Shown here: positions 26,615-37,634 of the stretch, piece after piece
Layout of the letters: every line of letters begins with the position of its first letter
Position numbering within the stretch: the first letter of the stretch is position 1
From: Streptomyces canus
GTDB taxonomy: Bacteria > Actinomycetota > Actinomycetes > Streptomycetales > Streptomycetaceae
Assembly: GCF_030815415.1 (NCBI RefSeq)
Contig: NZ_JAUSWW010000001.1
Location: 2,914,001-2,978,000, forward strand
Direction of reading: 5' to 3'
Length of the DNA: 64,000 nucleotides
Position numbers and translations under genes: made by a program
The notes under the pieces: generated by a model
Told to the model about the DNA's origin: nothing
The model's input: the letters and a program-made list of their open reading frames with translations, nothing else
Database searches by the model: none

Positions 26615-29431
26615 TCAGTACGCGGGCAGGGTCCGCGGGCCGAGGTCGTCGCGGGCGGGCGGGGGTGCCAGGCGTACGGACGCGCCGAGGACGCTCAGGC
26701 CGTGCGGGGCGACGACGACCGGTTCCAGGGTCACCGCGACGACCTCGGGGTGGTCGTCGACGAGGCGGGACACCCTCAGCAGCAGCTCCTCCAGGGCCGC
26801 CGTGTCGACCGGTGCCGAGCCTCTCCAGCCGAACAGGAGCGGCGCCGTTCGGATGGACCGGACCAGGGAGGTCGCCTCACGGTCGGTGACCGGAATCAGC
26901 CGGTGCGCGACGTCCCCGAGCAGCTGCGAGGCGGCCCCGGCGAGCCCGAAGGAGAGCACGGCTCCGGCCGCGGGATCGATGACGGCCCGTACGACGGTGT
27001 CCACGCCGCGTGGCGCCATCCGCTGGACGACCGGGCGCAGCTCCTCGGGCGTCCCGAACAGCTCGGCCAACTCGGCGTACGCCCGCCGCAGTTGTTCCTC
27101 GTCCGCGAGGTCGAGCCGTACGCCGCCCAGGTCGGCGCGGTGCCTGAGGTGCGGGGCGGTGGCCTTGAGGGCGACGGGGTAGCCGAGGGTGCGAGCGGCC
27201 CGGGCGGCCTCGTCGGGGGTGGGTGCGGGCAGGGCCCGGTGCACCTGGACGCCGTACGTGCCGAGGAGTTCGCAGGTCTCTTCGGTGCCGAGGGTCAGGC
27301 CCTGTCCGCGCGCGAGGAGGCCGTCGATGAGTTCGGCGGCGCCCTTCTCGTCGATGGCCGCGTCGATGTACTCGGGCACCTTGCCGGGCTCGGCGGCGTC
27401 GCGTCGCCATTGGGCGTACTTCACGGCTTCGCCGAGGGCGCGGACGGCACGCTCCGCGGCGGGGTAGGCGGGGATGAGGCGGGAGCAGTTCCGGGGTGCC
27501 TCTTCGGGGGCCTTGGCGGCGAGGCGGTCCAGGGCGCGGAAGGGGTGGGAGGCGCTCGGCGTGGCGGCCTGCGGTGCCGTGCTTGCCGCGGCGGACAGCG
27601 CCTCCGCGAGTCCGCCCAGCTCGACGTGGACCACCAGCACCGGCTTGCCCGGCACCCGCTCGGCCGCCGACCTGAGCGCCTCGGCGAGCGCAGCGTCCCC
27701 GGCGGAGCCCTCCCCCACGGCGGGTATCGCGGTCACGACCACCGCGTCGCAGGTGTCGTCCGCCAGCGCGCGCGACAGGGCGGTGTGGAAGTCCGCGGGC
27801 GAGGCGGCCGTCGTCAGGTCCAGCGGGGTCAGCGGCCTGAGCCCCTCGGAGAGGCAGGCGTCGTAGGTCAGCAGGCCCAGGGACTCGGAGTTGCCGAGGA
27901 TCGCCACGCGCGGGCCGCCCGGGAGGGGCTGCCGGGCGAGCAGCAGGCCGGTGTCGACGAGTTCGGTGATCGTGTCCACGCGGATCACACCGGCCTGCGC
28001 GAGCAGGGCGGACACCGTCGAGTGCGGCAGCCGGGTGGCGCGTACGGCGTGCCCCTGGGGGGCGGCGCCGGCGCTCTGGACGACGACCAGCGGCTTGGCG
28101 GCCGCGGTGCGGCGGGCGAGGCGGGTGAACTTGCGCGGGTTGCCGATGGACTCCAGGTACATGAGGACGACGTCGGTGTCCGGGTCGTCGTACCAGTACT
28201 GCAGGACATCGTTGCCGGACACGTCCGCGCGGTTGCCGGAGGAGACGAAGGTGGAGACGCCCGTGGTCCCCGTGACGCCGCCGCCGCGCCGGTGCAGGCG
28301 GGACAGCAGGGCGATGCCGATGGCGCCGGACTGGGCGAAGAGGCCGATGCGGCCGGGTCGGGGCTTCTCGTTGGCCAGGGACGCGTTCAGCTGTACGTCC
28401 GGGTTGGTGTTGATGATGCCGAAGGCGTTGGGCCCGATGATCCGCATGCCGTACGCGCGCGCGTGCCGTACGAGTTCGCGCTGCCGTTCGCGTCCCTCGG
28501 GGCCGCTCTCCGCGTACCCGGCGGAGATCACCACGAGTCCCTGTACGCCGTGCTCGCCGCACTCGGTGACGACCTGGGGGACGTGCTCGGCGGGCACGGC
28601 GACGACCGCGAGGTCGACGGGCCCCTCGATGTCGCGCACCGAGCGGTAGGCGGGGACCCCGTCGAGCTCCTTGTCGGGGAAGGCCTTGTTCACGGCGTAC
28701 AGCCGGCCCGTGAAGCCGGCGTCGCGGATGTTGTCGAAGACGCCGCGGCCCACGCCGCCACGGGTGCGGCCGACGCCGATCACGGCGACCGAGCCGGGCG
28801 TCAGCAGCCGCTGCACCGACCTCGCCTCGGCGCGCTGCTCGCGCGCGTACTGCACGGCCAGGGAGCGGTCGGTGGGTTCGAGGTCGAACTCCAGGCGGAC
28901 GACGCCGTCCTCGAAGCTGCGCTTCTGGGTGTACCCGGCGTCCCTGAACACCTTGATCATCTTGTTGTTTGCGGGCAGCACCTCGGCGGCGAAGCGGCGG
29001 ATGCCGCGCTCGCGGGCGACGGCCCCGATGTGTTCGAGGAGGGCGGAGGCGACGCCCCGGCCCTGGTGGGCGTCCTGCACGAGGAAGGCGACCTCGGCCT
29101 CGTCGGCCGGTGCGGACGCGGGCATTCCGTCGGTGCCGATGCGGTCGTAGCGTACGGTGGCGATGAACTCACCGCCGACCGTGGCGGCGAGTCCCACCCG
29201 GTCCACAAAGTCGTGGTGCGTGAAGCGGTGGACGTCCTTGGCGGACAGGCGAGGGTAGGGCGCGAAGAAGCGGTAGTACTTCGACTCGTCCGACACCTGC
29301 TCGTAGAAGCTGACCAGGCGCTCGGCGTCATCGACGGTGATGGGGCGGACGCGCGCGGTGCCGCCGTCGCGCAGCACCACGTCGGCTTCCCAGTGCGCGG
29401 GGTACTCGTGCCGGTCCGGCGAGGTCTGCAT
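26615..29431 (-). CDS. GNAT acetyltransferase fused to acyl-CoA synthetase (NDP-forming), Pat-like
   Basis: This 938-residue fusion has an N-terminal GNAT domain (about 1-190, with AHQGRGVASALLEHIGAVA). An NDP-forming acyl-CoA synthetase follows: CoA-binding domain (VAVIGVGRTRGGVGRGVFDN), succinyl-CoA ligase-like domains with LFAQSGAIGIALL, and a C-terminal ATP-grasp part (GYPVALKATAPHLRHRADLG). Related GNAT-ACS proteins in actinobacteria acetylate acyl-CoA synthetases to control acetate use. GNAT-first order is seen here. The ATG at 29431 gives MQTSPDRHEYPAHWEA. The C-terminal half is the same size as the stand-alone enzyme. Confidence 0.9.
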   Translation of the reverse strand: MQTSPDRHEYPAHWEADVVLRDGGTARVRPITVDDAERLVSFYEQVSDESKYYRFFAPYPRLSAKDVHRFTHHDFVDRVGLAATVGGEFIATVRYDRIGTDGMPASAPADEAEVAFLVQDAHQGRGVASALLEHIGAVARERGIRRFAAEVLPANNKMIKVFRDAGYTQKRSFEDGVVRLEFDLEPTDRSLAVQYAREQRAEARSVQRLLTPGSVAVIGVGRTRGGVGRGVFDNIRDAGFTGRLYAVNKAFPDKELDGVPAYRSVRDIEGPVDLAVVAVPAEHVPQVVTECGEHGVQGLVVISAGYAESGPEGRERQRELVRHARAYGMRIIGPNAFGIINTNPDVQLNASLANEKPRPGRIGLFAQSGAIGIALLSRLHRRGGGVTGTTGVSTFVSSGNRADVSGNDVLQYWYDDPDTDVVLMYLESIGNPRKFTRLARRTAAAKPLVVVQSAGAAPQGHAVRATRLPHSTVSALLAQAGVIRVDTITELVDTGLLLARQPLPGGPRVAILGNSESLGLLTYDACLSEGLRPLTPLDLTTAASPADFHTALSRALADDTCDAVVVTAIPAVGEGSAGDAALAEALRSAAERVPGKPVLVVHVELGGLAEALSAAASTAPQAATPSASHPFRALDRLAAKAPEEAPRNCSRLIPAYPAAERAVRALGEAVKYAQWRRDAAEPGKVPEYIDAAIDEKGAAELIDGLLARGQGLTLGTEETCELLGTYGVQVHRALPAPTPDEAARAARTLGYPVALKATAPHLRHRADLGGVRLDLADEEQLRRAYAELAELFGTPEELRPVVQRMAPRGVDTVVRAVIDPAAGAVLSFGLAGAASQLLGDVAHRLIPVTDREATSLVRSIRTAPLLFGWRGSAPVDTAALEELLLRVSRLVDDHPEVVAVTLEPVVVAPHGLSVLGASVRLAPPPARDDLGPRTLPAY

Positions 29432-29588
29432 GGGCCCCAGATTACGGCTCGCGTACGACAACGGCGCGAGGCAGTCTGTGGAGAACGCAAGAGGATCGCA
29501 AGGACGGAAGTCGGACCGAGGCCGCGGTCCGACGGCTCACCCCGGACGGGACGCAGGTCCGCTCCGGAGAAGCTTCACGTTGTGGGAA

Positions 29589-29604
29589 ACTGGTCTAGAC
29601 AACC
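29589..29604 (+). promoter_or_regulatory. DasR-responsive element (dre) before ptsH
   Basis: ACTGGTCTAGACAACC matches the DasR site consensus (about ACTGGTCTAGACCACT) in 14 of 16 positions, with the palindromic core GGTCTAGAC. It lies 24 bases upstream of the HPr start. DasR is a GntR regulator sensing GlcNAc phosphates and is known to control pts genes in Streptomyces. Confidence 0.85.
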
Positions 29605-29628
29605 CTGAACACCGAAGGGCAGCATCAC

Positions 29629-29910
29629 ATGGCTGAGCGCCGCGTCAACGTCGGCTGGGCCGAGGGTCTTCACGCCCGCCCCGCTTCCATCTTCGTCCGG
29701 GCCACCACGGCCTCCGGTATCCCCGTGACGATCGCCAAGGCCGACGGCAACCCCGTCAACGCGGCCTCCATGCTGGCGGTTCTGGGCCTCGGCGCCCAGG
29801 GCGGCGAGGAGATCGTCCTCGCCTCCGACGCCGAGGGCGCGGACGCCGCCCTCGACCGGCTGGCGAAGCTGGTCTCCGAGGGTCTCGAGGAGCTTCCCGA
29901 GACCGTCTGA
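29629..29910 (+). CDS. ptsH: Phosphocarrier protein HPr
   Basis: HPr passes phosphate from enzyme I to enzyme IIA of the sugar phosphotransferase system. The 93-residue protein has the phospho-acceptor His15 in GLHARPASIFV and the regulatory-site serine region NAASMLAVLGLGAQ, also typical of HPr. It is a single cytoplasmic domain. A DasR box lies directly upstream and a hairpin terminator directly after, so the gene is probably monocistronic. Confidence 0.97.
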   Translation: MAERRVNVGWAEGLHARPASIFVRATTASGIPVTIAKADGNPVNAASMLAVLGLGAQGGEEIVLASDAEGADAALDRLAKLVSEGLEELPETV

Positions 29911-29943
29911 TTTACCGGGTCCGGCTGATTCACGGCACCACAG

Positions 29944-29976
29944 AAGGGCTCGTCCGAATTTATCGGGCGAGCCCTT
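29944..29976 (+). terminator. Hairpin terminator after ptsH
   Basis: AAGGGCTCGTCCGA pairs with TCGGGCGAGCCCTT (one mismatch) over the five-base loop ATTTA. Further T residues follow. It begins 33 bases after the ptsH stop. Confidence 0.8.
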
Positions 29977-30047
29977 TGCATTTCCTGCTCACAGGCAGCG
30001 GAAATAATCTCCCGCGAATTACTGCCTCTTTGTATACGGCTCTTGTG

Positions 30048-30743
30048 TTAATGCCGCAGGCTCGGCATGTTTACGGGATGTTGCGAGTTCCTCACACGCT
30101 CGGGCCGATCTCCCGCGCCGTTGAATCGGAGCCGGTGCGCGGCTGTCGAGCGCTCGGTGTGCAGAGCCGTGACCGCCCGCGCGCGCTCCCCGTCGCCGCG
30201 CGCCACAGCGTCGACGATGGCGCCGTGCTCCGCCCAGGACTCGACGGGGTTGACCGGGGCGTCCACGGCGTACATCCAGGAGATCTTGTGCCGCAGCTGG
30301 GTCAGCATCGAGGTCAGCGCGGGGCTGCCGGAGGCCTGGGCGAGCGTCTCGTGGAACCAGCCGCCCAGGGACCGCAGGTCATCGCTGTTGCCCCTCCTGG
30401 CCCTCTCCTGACCCAGCCTCACCAGACCGCGCAGGACCTTCAGATGCGCCTCGGTGCGCCGCTGTGCTGCCCGGGAGGCACCCAGGGGCTCCAGGAGCAT
30501 CCGCATCTCCAGCAGGTCGGCGGCCTCCTGCTCGGTCGGTTCGGCCACGCACGCGCCCGCGTGGCGCCGCGTCACCACGAAGCCCTCGGCCTCCAGGGTG
30601 CGCAGCGCCTCCCGGACGGGGACACGGGAGACCCCGTAGCGACGGGCGAGGAGTTCCTCGGTGAGGCGGCTGCCGCGCTCGTAGACACCGGCGACGATGT
30701 CGTCCCTGATCGCGGTGCATACCGAGTGCGCCGGAATACGCAT
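30048..30743 (-). CDS. GntR family transcriptional regulator, FadR subfamily
   Basis: This 231-residue regulator has an N-terminal winged helix: LTEELLARRYGVSRVPVREA is the DNA-recognition HTH with the GntR signature. An all-helical FCD ligand domain follows, for example LLEMRMLLEPLGA, FHETLAQASGSPAL and EHGAIVDAVARGDGERA. FadR-type proteins sense small carboxylates. I chose the ATG at 30743 with GGAGG in front. An inverted repeat lies just upstream and could be its own operator. Confidence 0.9.
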   Translation of the reverse strand: MRIPAHSVCTAIRDDIVAGVYERGSRLTEELLARRYGVSRVPVREALRTLEAEGFVVTRRHAGACVAEPTEQEAADLLEMRMLLEPLGASRAAQRRTEAHLKVLRGLVRLGQERARRGNSDDLRSLGGWFHETLAQASGSPALTSMLTQLRHKISWMYAVDAPVNPVESWAEHGAIVDAVARGDGERARAVTALHTERSTAAHRLRFNGAGDRPERVRNSQHPVNMPSLRH

Positions 30744-30771
30744 GACCGACCTCCGCCTTAATCCCCGTGAA

Positions 30772-30788
30772 ACGTCGATGATTGACGT
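30772..30788 (-). promoter_or_regulatory. Inverted repeat upstream of the GntR gene
   Basis: ACGTC-GATGATT-GACGT is a perfect five-base-arm palindrome about 28 bases before the GntR start. It is a plausible autoregulatory operator. Confidence 0.35.
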
Positions 30789-30881
30789 GTGTTCAGTGAC
30801 TCTATTGCAAAGAGCGGGAATTTCCGATGGCGGGCCGGAATCCATGGATATTTTTTGGACAACAGGGCGACAGAAACGGCA

Positions 30882-30908
30882 AAACCCCGGCTCGGTGAGC
30901 CGGGGTTT
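30882..30908 (-). terminator. Terminator after the M23 peptidase gene
   Basis: AAACCCCGGCTC pairs perfectly with GAGCCGGGGTTT over the loop GGT. It lies 22 bases after the M23 stop. Confidence 0.8.
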
Positions 30909-30930
30909 CAGGAGATCTCGCGGTCCGTCG

Positions 30931-31707
30931 TCAGACGTTCACGCCATGCGAACGCAGGTAGGAGACGGGGTCGATGTCCGAGCCGTACTCCGCGGTCGTA
31001 CGAGCCTCGAAGTGCAGGTGCGGCCCGGTGACGTTGCCGGTCGCGCCGGAGAGGCCGATCTGCTGGCCCGGGGTGACCGTCTGGCCCACCGAGACACCGA
31101 TGGACGACAGGTGCCCGTACTGGGTGTACGTGCCGTCGTTCATCTTGATCACGATGTTGTTGCCGTACGACCCGCCCCAGCCGGCCTCGACGACCGTGCC
31201 GGAGCCGACCGCGTGGACGGAGGTGCCGCTGGCGGCGTGGAAGTCGACGCCGGTGTGGCTGCCGGAGGACCAGACGGCGCCGCCGGCCTTGTAGCCGGTG
31301 GAGATGTACGAGCCCGAGATCGGGGCGACATAGCTGTTGAGGCGCTTGCGCTCGGCGGCGGCGCGGGCGACGCGCTCCTTGGCCTCGCGCTCCTTCTCGG
31401 CCTTGGCGGCGGCCTTCTTGAGCGCCGCCTCCTCGGCCTTCTGCCGGGCCTTCTGCTCGGCGGCCTCGATGGCCGCCTGCTGCTGGGCCTCGGCCTGGGC
31501 GTCGATCTGGGCGGCGACCGAGTCGCCGATGGTGACGACCGGGGTGAGGCCGGTCTGCTCGGCCGCGGGCTCCGCGGCGAGGGCCGGGGCCGCGAGGGTG
31601 CCGATGACGCCGGTGGTGGTGAGGGCCGCGACCCCCGCCACGTGGGCGGTGGTGCGCTTCATCCTGCTGGGACGACGGTGCTTCCCGGTGGCGCGCGTGA
31701 ACGCCAT
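30931..31707 (-). CDS. Secreted M23 family peptidase (LytM-type)
   Basis: This 258-residue secreted protein has an Arg-rich N-terminus and a hydrophobic signal segment (VAGVAALTTTGVIGTLAAPA). A helical Ala/Glu/Lys-rich region (about 65-125) looks like a coiled coil. The M23 domain shows SSGSHTGVDFHAASG and GPHLHFEARTT, with the HxxxD and HxH zinc motifs. M23 enzymes cleave peptidoglycan cross-bridges. A c-di-AMP riboswitch precedes it, as for other cell-wall hydrolases of Streptomyces. A terminator follows. Confidence 0.92.
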   Translation of the reverse strand: MAFTRATGKHRRPSRMKRTTAHVAGVAALTTTGVIGTLAAPALAAEPAAEQTGLTPVVTIGDSVAAQIDAQAEAQQQAAIEAAEQKARQKAEEAALKKAAAKAEKEREAKERVARAAAERKRLNSYVAPISGSYISTGYKAGGAVWSSGSHTGVDFHAASGTSVHAVGSGTVVEAGWGGSYGNNIVIKMNDGTYTQYGHLSSIGVSVGQTVTPGQQIGLSGATGNVTGPHLHFEARTTAEYGSDIDPVSYLRSHGVNV

Positions 31708-31734
31708 GTGGTGGCTGGTCCTTTCCTTCCTTCT

Positions 31735-31885
31735 CGCCTACCGGGTTAGCTGACGGGTTCGGAGCAGGAAGGTCTCCTACGGACCCCCCTCGCTGCGCGC
31801 GGGCGTCCGATTCACCCCAGGGACTACATGAATGTGGGTCCCCGGCTCCCCTGGCTCGCGCCGTACGGGGACTCGGCGATGACTG
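31735..31885 (-). ncRNA. ydaO/yuaA c-di-AMP riboswitch
   Basis: The leader of the M23 gene contains the hallmarks of this class on the minus strand: GAGCCGGGGACCCA, then GGGGTGAATCGG, GTAGGAGACCTTCC, and the 3' signature CTCCGAACCCGTCAGCTAAC followed by CCGGTAGGCG. In actinobacteria the class controls resuscitation factors and other cell-wall hydrolases, and c-di-AMP binding turns the gene off. The 3' edge is clear at about 31735. The 5' edge is approximate. Confidence 0.88.
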
Positions 31886-32028
31886 TCCGGTGCCGCGGGC
31901 GCGGCGCACTGCCTGACGAACAGCCCGGATGACGCTAAGCGGGGCGACTTTCAATCCCCAAACGGATCAGGGGTTTTGTAGCGCATGCCACAGGGCAGAC
32001 AGGCAACCTCTCCCCTAATTCGGACATT

Positions 32029-32066
32029 AAGGGGCCCTGGTGACACGTCAGTCACCAGGGCCCCTT
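32029..32066. terminator. Perfect 16-bp hairpin terminator
   Basis: AAGGGGCCCTGGTGAC pairs with its exact complement over a six-base loop. It lies just beyond the M16 operon stop. Confidence 0.8.
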
Positions 32067-32079
32067 CACGCGCGTGGCG

Positions 32080-33468
32080 CTACTCGGCGGACACGACGCT
32101 CACTTCACCGATTCCGAGCGCCTCCACGGGCTCCTTGATGGCGGACGCGTCGCCGACCAGGATCGTCACCAGCCGGTCCACCGGGAAGGCGTTGACGGCC
32201 GCCGCGGTGGCCTCCACGGTGCCGGTCGCGGCGAGCTGCCGGTACAGCGTGGCCTGGTAGTCGTCGGGCAGGTGCTGCTCGACCTGGTCGGCCAGCGTGC
32301 TCGCGACGGCCGCCGCGGTCTCGTACTTCAGCGGGGCCACGCCGACGAGGTTCTGCACGGCGACGTCCCGCTCGGCGTCGGTCAGCCCCTCGGCGGCAAG
32401 GGTGCGCAGGACCGTCCACAGGTCCTCCAGGGCCGGACCGGTGTTCGGGGTGTCGACGGAGCCGCTGATGGCGAGCATCGCGGCGCCGGTTCCGTCGGGG
32501 ACGGACCTGAGGACCTGCCCGAACGAGCGCACACCGTAGGTGTAGCCCTTCTCCTCACGCAGGACGCGGTCCAGGCGAGAGGTGAGGGTGCCGCCGAGGC
32601 AGTACGTGCCGAGCACCTGCGCGGCCCACACACGGTCGTGCCGGTCGGCGCCGATACGGCCGATCAGCAGCTGCGTCTGGACGGCGCCGGGGCGGTCCAC
32701 GATGACGACACGGCCCGTGTCGTCGGCGGTGATCGGCGGCACCGGACGCGGCTCGGCCTGGGAGCCGGTCCACGAGCCGAGGGTGTCGGCGAGCAGCGCG
32801 TCCAGGTCGATGCCGGTCAGGTCACCGACGACCACGACGGTGCCGGTGGCCGGGCGGACGTGCTTCTCGTAGAAGGCGCGTACGGCCGCGGAGTCGATGT
32901 TCTGGACGGTCTCCTCGGTGCCCTGGCGCGGGCGGGACATGCGCAGGTCCGCCGGGAACAGGGTCCTGGAGAGCTCCTTGGCGGCCCGGCGGGAGGGGTT
33001 GGCCAGCTCGTGCGGGATCTCGTCGAGGCGGTTGGTGACAAGGCGTTCGACCTCGCTGTCCGCGAACGCGGGCGCCCTGAGGGCGTCGGCCAGCAGACCG
33101 AGCGCCTTGGGCAGACGCGACGCCGGGACCTCGAGGCTCAGCCGTACGCCGGGGTGGTCGGCGTGGGCGTCGAGAGTGGCGCCGGCCCGCTCCAGCTCGG
33201 CGGCGAACTCCTCGGCGGTGTGCTTGTCGGTGCCCTCCGAGAAGGCCCGCGCCATGATCGTGGCGACGCCGTCCAGGCCGGCCGGCTCGGCGTCCAGCGG
33301 GGCGTCGAGGAGCACCTCGACGGCGACGACCTGCTGGCCGGGGCGGTGGCAGCGCAGGACCGTCAGGCCGTTGTCGAGCGTGCCGCGCTCGGGGGCCGGG
33401 AAGGCCCACGGCCGCGCCTCGCCCGCCTGCGGCCGGGGGTGGAACTCCATCGTGGCGAGCTCGGTCAC
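32080..33468 (-). CDS. M16 family peptidase-like protein, probably the non-catalytic partner
   Basis: This 462-residue protein has the M16 fold, with FPAPERGTLDNGLTVLRCH and the C-terminal GGTLTSRLDRVLREEKGYTY. The HxxEH zinc motif is missing: the corresponding segment reads IMARAFSEGTDKHTAEEFAA. The C-terminal R/Y substrate-binding motif is kept. Many bacterial M16 enzymes are heterodimers of one active and one inactive subunit. Its GTG overlaps the active subunit's stop by four bases, so it is translationally coupled to it. Confidence 0.9.
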   Translation of the reverse strand: MTELATMEFHPRPQAGEARPWAFPAPERGTLDNGLTVLRCHRPGQQVVAVEVLLDAPLDAEPAGLDGVATIMARAFSEGTDKHTAEEFAAELERAGATLDAHADHPGVRLSLEVPASRLPKALGLLADALRAPAFADSEVERLVTNRLDEIPHELANPSRRAAKELSRTLFPADLRMSRPRQGTEETVQNIDSAAVRAFYEKHVRPATGTVVVVGDLTGIDLDALLADTLGSWTGSQAEPRPVPPITADDTGRVVIVDRPGAVQTQLLIGRIGADRHDRVWAAQVLGTYCLGGTLTSRLDRVLREEKGYTYGVRSFGQVLRSVPDGTGAAMLAISGSVDTPNTGPALEDLWTVLRTLAAEGLTDAERDVAVQNLVGVAPLKYETAAAVASTLADQVEQHLPDDYQATLYRQLAATGTVEATAAAVNAFPVDRLVTILVGDASAIKEPVEALGIGEVSVVSAE

Positions 33469-34859
33469 TTGGCCGCCTCCTCGTTCTTGTCGCCGGCCTC
33501 GACGGTGGCCTCGGCCTCGGGGTCCTCCGGGGGATCCGCGTCCTCGGCGGTCTCCGCGGAGACGGGCTCGTAGACGAGCACCGCGCGGTTGTCGGGACGC
33601 AGGCAAGCCTTGGCGACCGCCTGCACTTCCTCGGCGCTCACTTCGAGCACCCGGTTGACGGCGGTGAGGGCGAGCTGCGGGTCGCCGAACAGGACGGCGT
33701 AGCGGCACAGTTCGTCGGCGCGGCCCGCGACGGTGCCGAGCCGGTCCAGCCACTCGCGCTCCAACTGGGCCTGGGCACGCTCCATTTCCTCGGCCGTGGG
33801 GCCCTCCGCGGCGAACCGGGCGAGCTCCTCGTCGATCGCCGCCTCGATGACCGGCACCTCGACGTCACCGGACGTCTTCACGTCCAGCCACCCCAGGGAG
33901 GGCGCCCCGGCGAGCCGCAGCAGGCCGAAGCCGGCGGCGACGGCCGTACGGTCGCGGCGTACCAGCCGGTTGTAGAGGCGGGAGGACTCGCCGCCGCCGA
34001 GGACGGTGAGCGCCAGGTCGGCCGCGTCGGCCTCGCGCGTGCCGTCGTGCGGCAGCCGGTAGGCCGCCATCAACGCGCGCGCGGGGACCTCTTCCTCGAC
34101 GACCTCGCGCAGCTGCTCGCCGATGATCTCCGGCAGCGAGCCGTCGCGCGGGGCGGGCTTGCCGTCGTGGGACGCGATCGAGCCGAAGTACTTCTCGATC
34201 CAGGCGAGCGTCTGCTCGGGGTCGATGTCGCCGACCACGGACAGCACCGCGTTGTTGGGTGCGTAGTACGTCCGGAAGAACGCGCGCGCGTCCTCCAGCG
34301 TGGCCGCGTCCAGGTCGGCCATCGAACCGATCGGCGTGTGGTGGTACGGGTGGCCCTCGGGGTAGGCGAGGGCGGTCAGCTTCTCGAACGCCGTGCCGTA
34401 GGGCACGTTGTCGTAGCGCTGCCGGCGCTCGTTCTTGACGACGTCCCGCTGGTTCTCCATCGACTCGTCGTCGAGGGCGGCGAGCAGCGAGCCCATGCGG
34501 TCGGCCTCCAGCCAGAGGGCGAGCTCCAGCTGGTGGGTGGGCATGGTCTCGAAGTAGTTGGTGCGCTCGAAGCTCGTGGTGCCGTTGAGCGAGCCGCCCG
34601 CGCCCTGGACGAGCTCGAAGTGGCCGTTGCCCTTGACCTGTCCGGAGCCCTGGAACATCAGGTGCTCGAAGAGGTGAGCCAGGCCGGTACGGCCCTTGAC
34701 CTCGTGACGCGAGCCGACGTCGTACCAGAGGCACACCGCCGCGACCGGGGTCAGATGGTCCTCGGAGAGCACCACGCGCAGCCCGTTGGCCAGGCGGTGC
34801 TCCGTTGCTGTCAGGCCTCCGGTGCCTGCCTGGTCTGTGGCCGTGTGACCCATGGGCAT
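33465..34859 (-). CDS. M16 family zinc metallopeptidase, catalytic subunit
   Basis: This 464-residue enzyme has the inverted zinc motif HLFEH (H62, E65, H66) in GLAHLFEHLMFQGSGQ. The distal Glu ligand is probably E144 in DVVKNERRQRYDN. The C-terminal half shows VLGGGESSRLYNRLVRRDRT. It lacks a signal peptide. A charged C-terminal tail is rich in E and D. I chose the ATG at 34859, with GAAGGGA nine bases before it. It is the first gene of a two-gene operon and is divergent from parC. Confidence 0.93.
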   Translation of the reverse strand: MPMGHTATDQAGTGGLTATEHRLANGLRVVLSEDHLTPVAAVCLWYDVGSRHEVKGRTGLAHLFEHLMFQGSGQVKGNGHFELVQGAGGSLNGTTSFERTNYFETMPTHQLELALWLEADRMGSLLAALDDESMENQRDVVKNERRQRYDNVPYGTAFEKLTALAYPEGHPYHHTPIGSMADLDAATLEDARAFFRTYYAPNNAVLSVVGDIDPEQTLAWIEKYFGSIASHDGKPAPRDGSLPEIIGEQLREVVEEEVPARALMAAYRLPHDGTREADAADLALTVLGGGESSRLYNRLVRRDRTAVAAGFGLLRLAGAPSLGWLDVKTSGDVEVPVIEAAIDEELARFAAEGPTAEEMERAQAQLEREWLDRLGTVAGRADELCRYAVLFGDPQLALTAVNRVLEVSAEEVQAVAKACLRPDNRAVLVYEPVSAETAEDADPPEDPEAEATVEAGDKNEEAAK

Positions 34860-35174
34860 GTACGTCCCTTCGATCGCGGTGCGGTTGATCTGAACCGCGT
34901 TTTTCTGCCGGTCCTGCCACTGTATGCAAGCGTGCGGAGCGCCGGTGAAGTTCCCGGTGGTCGTACGCCGACAGCGAGATCCCGTAGCCTGCGGGCGGGG
35001 GCCGCGCGCCGTACGGGTGAACACACGGCGGGACGGCTGACGCCGGGGCGTCGTCCGCGTTGTCAGTGCCACGGTCCACAATGGTCCGCGTCAGATCCCG
35101 TTCACGCTTCAGCAAGAGTGAGCCGAAGGGGCGCGACCCGAAGGCGAGCGACCAGAAAAGAGGAGCCGGCAGCG
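34860..35174. other. Divergent promoter region M16 / parC
   Basis: These 315 bases separate the M16 and parC starts. No gene was seen, and no core promoter could be called with confidence. Confidence 0.4.

Positions 35175-37630
<2,456 letters not shown>

Positions 37631-37634
<4 letters not shown>

Noticed and set aside
26609..29608. 999-codon open frame on the plus strand
   Set aside because: It is antisense to the GNAT/acyl-CoA synthetase gene, has no recognisable domain and arises from GC-rich codon bias.
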